This document shows, in pieces, positions 5,407-7,002 of a DNA stretch of 7,002 bases (position 1 is its first letter; the number at the start of each line of letters is the position of its first letter). Both the position numbers and the translations under genes were made by a program. Origin of the DNA: an uncultured Burkholderiales bacterium. GTDB lineage: Bacteria > Pseudomonadota > Gammaproteobacteria > Burkholderiales > Burkholderiaceae_C. Under the pieces are notes generated by a model. The model did not search any database, was not told the origin of the DNA, and was given only the letters and a program-made list of their open reading frames with translations. The DNA lies in contig CAIYFE010000042.1 in the NCBI GenBank assembly GCA_903925445.1, forward strand, positions 1 to 7,002, written 5' to 3'.

Positions 5407-7002
5407 ACAGTGGGGACTTGTTCAATCAATTCACCAATTGGATGATTCCTAAGTTGCCGCGTCGCTACCGCGAAGGACGGATGCCGTATTTGTTTTTCTT
5501 TGCGCTGTTCATGATTTTCACCATGCTGTTTTTTGCGCAAATCAGCACGTACAAATATGGCAGCGTCGTCCCCGTGCTTTTTGCCAGCAGCGTTTTTGTG
5601 GCGATGGTGTTGGTGGGCTATGGCATGCCCGTCTTTTTTGCGTTGCACTTGGTGCTGGTGATGGCGAGCGCACAAATTTTTTATGCGGCATGGGCTTCTG
5701 GCGGCGCTTACTCGCCACGCATGGCTTGGTTGGCGGTGATTCCATTCGCGCCTTTTTATGCACACAACCGTCGCGCGGGGTATGTGTGGGTGGGCATCGT
5801 GCTGGTGTTGGAGTGCGTCATGATGTATCTGACCACGCACCAGCTGTTGGGCGATGTTTTGCGCACCGGCATGGCAGAAAACTTCCATGCATTTTTGTCT
5901 TACTCGTTCGTGATGTTGGTCATCATGATCGTGCCGTTTTTGTACGACAACTTGTACCAACAGGCCTACTTCACCAGCAGCAAGCGCAACAAAGAGCTGG
6001 AAGAAAAAAGACAAGAACTGCTCAAAACCCTGCACATCCGAGAGCAATTCATTGCCAATGTCAGCCATGAATTGCGCACACCGATGAATGCGATTTTGGG
6101 CTTCAATGCCATGCTTTTAGAGCGCGTCAAAGACAACCCGCAGTCTTTGAAAATCCTCAACCACACGCGCCAATCGGCCGATCACTTGCTCACTGTCATC
6201 AACGATGTGCTGGATTACTCCCAACTGCAAGCGGGACGATTGAAGGTTCAGTTTGAAGTGTTTGCTTTGCGTGAAACGGTGCAAACAGCGTTTGCATTGT
6301 TCAACCCCAAAGTTGAAAGCATGCGTTTGCAATACCGTTGCGACATCGAAGACGAGGTGCCGCAATGGGTCAACACCGATCGCCATCGGTTGATGCAAAT
6401 TTTGGTGAACTTGTTGGGCAACGCCATCAAATTCACGCACCACGGTCAGGTCGTGCTCAAGGTGCGCAAGCAGGCGCAGGGCATTTTGTTTGAAGTGATC
6501 GACACCGGCATTGGCATTGCGCAGTCGCAGCAGTCCAAAATCTTTGAGCGCTTTTTGCAAGCAGGCGCAGACACCCAATCGCGCTACGGCGGCAACGGTT
6601 TGGGGTTGTCCATCACGCAACGGTTGGTGGATTTGATGGGTGGCCAAATTGGCTTTGAAAGCACGCAAGGCGTGGGCTCTCGCTTTTGGTTTGTGCTGCC
6701 TTTGCGCGCCGAATCCGAGCCCACAGCCAGCTCCAACGTGACGGGGTTTGAAACATCGCAAGTGCAAAGCAAGATGTCGTTTTTGGTGGCGGATGATCAC
6801 CCCGTCAATCGCTTGTTGGTGCGCCAAATTCTCAAAAGCACTTGGAAAGACTGCGATTTGACCGAGGTAGAAAACGGCGCACAAGCCATTGACGCCATGA
6901 AGTCACAACACTTTGACGTCGTGTTGATGGACATGGTCATGCCCGACATGGATGGCATTGAGGCCACGCAATATGTGCGCAACACATTGCCTGAGCCGCA
7001 AC
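5403..7002 (+). CDS. Second six-helix hybrid histidine kinase, cut by the window end
   Basis: This paralogue of the preceding kinase stays open for 533 codons to the window edge. Its ATG overlaps the previous stop (ATGA), and GGAG (5391-5394) lies 8 bases upstream, so the start is clear. Six hydrophobic helices lie at about 28-47, 54-71, 74-96, 103-119, 124-145 and 162-182, with SGGAYSP (99-105) between helices 3 and 4. A signalling helix (190-215) precedes the H-box VSHELRTPMNAIL (His222). The HATPase shows NLLGNAIKFT (336-345), DTGIGI (367-372) and GGNGLGLSI (396-404), with Asn where Thr or Ser is usual. The receiver starts near 459 with Asp464/Asp465 and phospho-acceptor Asp510 in MDMVMPDMDG. 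Its conserved Thr/Ser and Lys lie beyond the window. The kinase probably works with its neighbour in one phosphorelay; the signal is unknown. Confidence 0.92.
   Translation, partial: MNSGDLFNQFTNWMIPKLPRRYREGRMPYLFFFALFMIFTMLFFAQISTYKYGSVVPVLFASSVFVAMVLVGYGMPVFFALHLVLVMASAQIFYAAWASGGAYSPRMAWLAVIPFAPFYAHNRRAGYVWVGIVLVLECVMMYLTTHQLLGDVLRTGMAENFHAFLSYSFVMLVIMIVPFLYDNLYQQAYFTSSKRNKELEEKRQELLKTLHIREQFIANVSHELRTPMNAILGFNAMLLERVKDNPQSLKILNHTRQSADHLLTVINDVLDYSQLQAGRLKVQFEVFALRETVQTAFALFNPKVESMRLQYRCDIEDEVPQWVNTDRHRLMQILVNLLGNAIKFTHHGQVVLKVRKQAQGILFEVIDTGIGIAQSQQSKIFERFLQAGADTQSRYGGNGLGLSITQRLVDLMGGQIGFESTQGVGSRFWFVLPLRAESEPTASSNVTGFETSQVQSKMSFLVADDHPVNRLLVRQILKSTWKDCDLTEVENGAQAIDAMKSQHFDVVLMDMVMPDMDGIEATQYVRNTLPEPQ
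6482..6520 (+). repeat. Second copy of the 39-base near-identical repeat
   Basis: This is the partner of 4722-4760, in the second kinase's ATPase domain (ILFEVIDTGIGIA region). The final 20 bases of both copies are identical. It reflects duplication of the kinase gene; it is not a mobile element. Confidence 0.85.

Noticed and set aside
4911..6068. 385-codon open frame on the minus strand across the junction of the two kinase genes.
   Set aside because: It lies antisense to two clearly coding kinase genes. Its translation is rich in His, Gln and Arg with no recognisable domain, typical of a shadow frame in moderately GC-rich DNA.
6117..6884. 255-codon minus-strand frame opposite the second kinase gene.
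   Set aside because: It is antisense to the HisKA-ATPase-receiver coding region, which is unmistakable on the plus strand, and has no recognisable motif of its own.
1..7002. Replication origin (DnaA box cluster) near the partition genes.
   Set aside because: No cluster of TTATCCACA-type boxes or AT-rich unwinding region was seen. The origin is probably nearby but outside this window.

Overview
This is a chromosomal, origin-proximal segment from a betaproteobacterium, most likely a Comamonadaceae-type member of Burkholderiales (Limnohabitans/Rhodoferax-like). The assignment rests on gene order (mnmG end, rsmG, RhtB/LysE-type exporter, parA, small alpha/beta hydrolase, parB) and on protein style. 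It comes from memory of related genomes, not from a search. All genes lie on the plus strand, closely packed and probably co-transcribed. There is no intergenic stretch over 300 bases, and no tRNA, rRNA, CRISPR array, insertion sequence or convincing promoter or terminator was seen.

Layout. Positions 1-39 hold the last codons of an upstream gene, probably mnmG. rsmG (41-691) encodes the 16S rRNA G527 methyltransferase; near its 3' end it carries a strong candidate parS centromere site (621-636). A LysE/RhtB-family exporter follows (722-1243), but it is cut by an in-frame TGA. The missing 30 C-terminal codons, including the last membrane helix, are still readable in the same frame up to a TAA at 1334-1336. 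parA/soj starts at 1357, not at the upstream in-frame ATG at 1240. A small RBBP9/YdeN-like serine hydrolase (2167-2706) sits between parA and parB (2710-3636).

The second half is a pair of tandem hybrid sensor histidine kinases. The first (3649-5406) is complete: six membrane helices, HisKA, HATPase and a receiver domain. The second overlaps it by ATGA at 5403 and runs off the window end inside its receiver domain; it has no stop in the window. The two are paralogues. They align without gaps from the membrane sensor to the end of the ATPase domain, at a constant nucleotide offset of 1,760. Both carry a GGxxSP motif between membrane helices 3 and 4.

How the genes work together. ParA, ParB and the candidate parS form the chromosome partition module beside the replication origin. 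rsmG and the presumed mnmG are RNA-modification genes that usually accompany it. The exporter and hydrolase are passengers of this operon with no known partition role. The kinase pair looks like an added membrane-sensing phosphorelay; its Hpt protein and output regulator are not in the window. The most notable points are the parS site inside rsmG, the nonsense-interrupted exporter, the tandem kinases with a RegB-like loop motif, and an imperfect palindrome at the first kinase's start.
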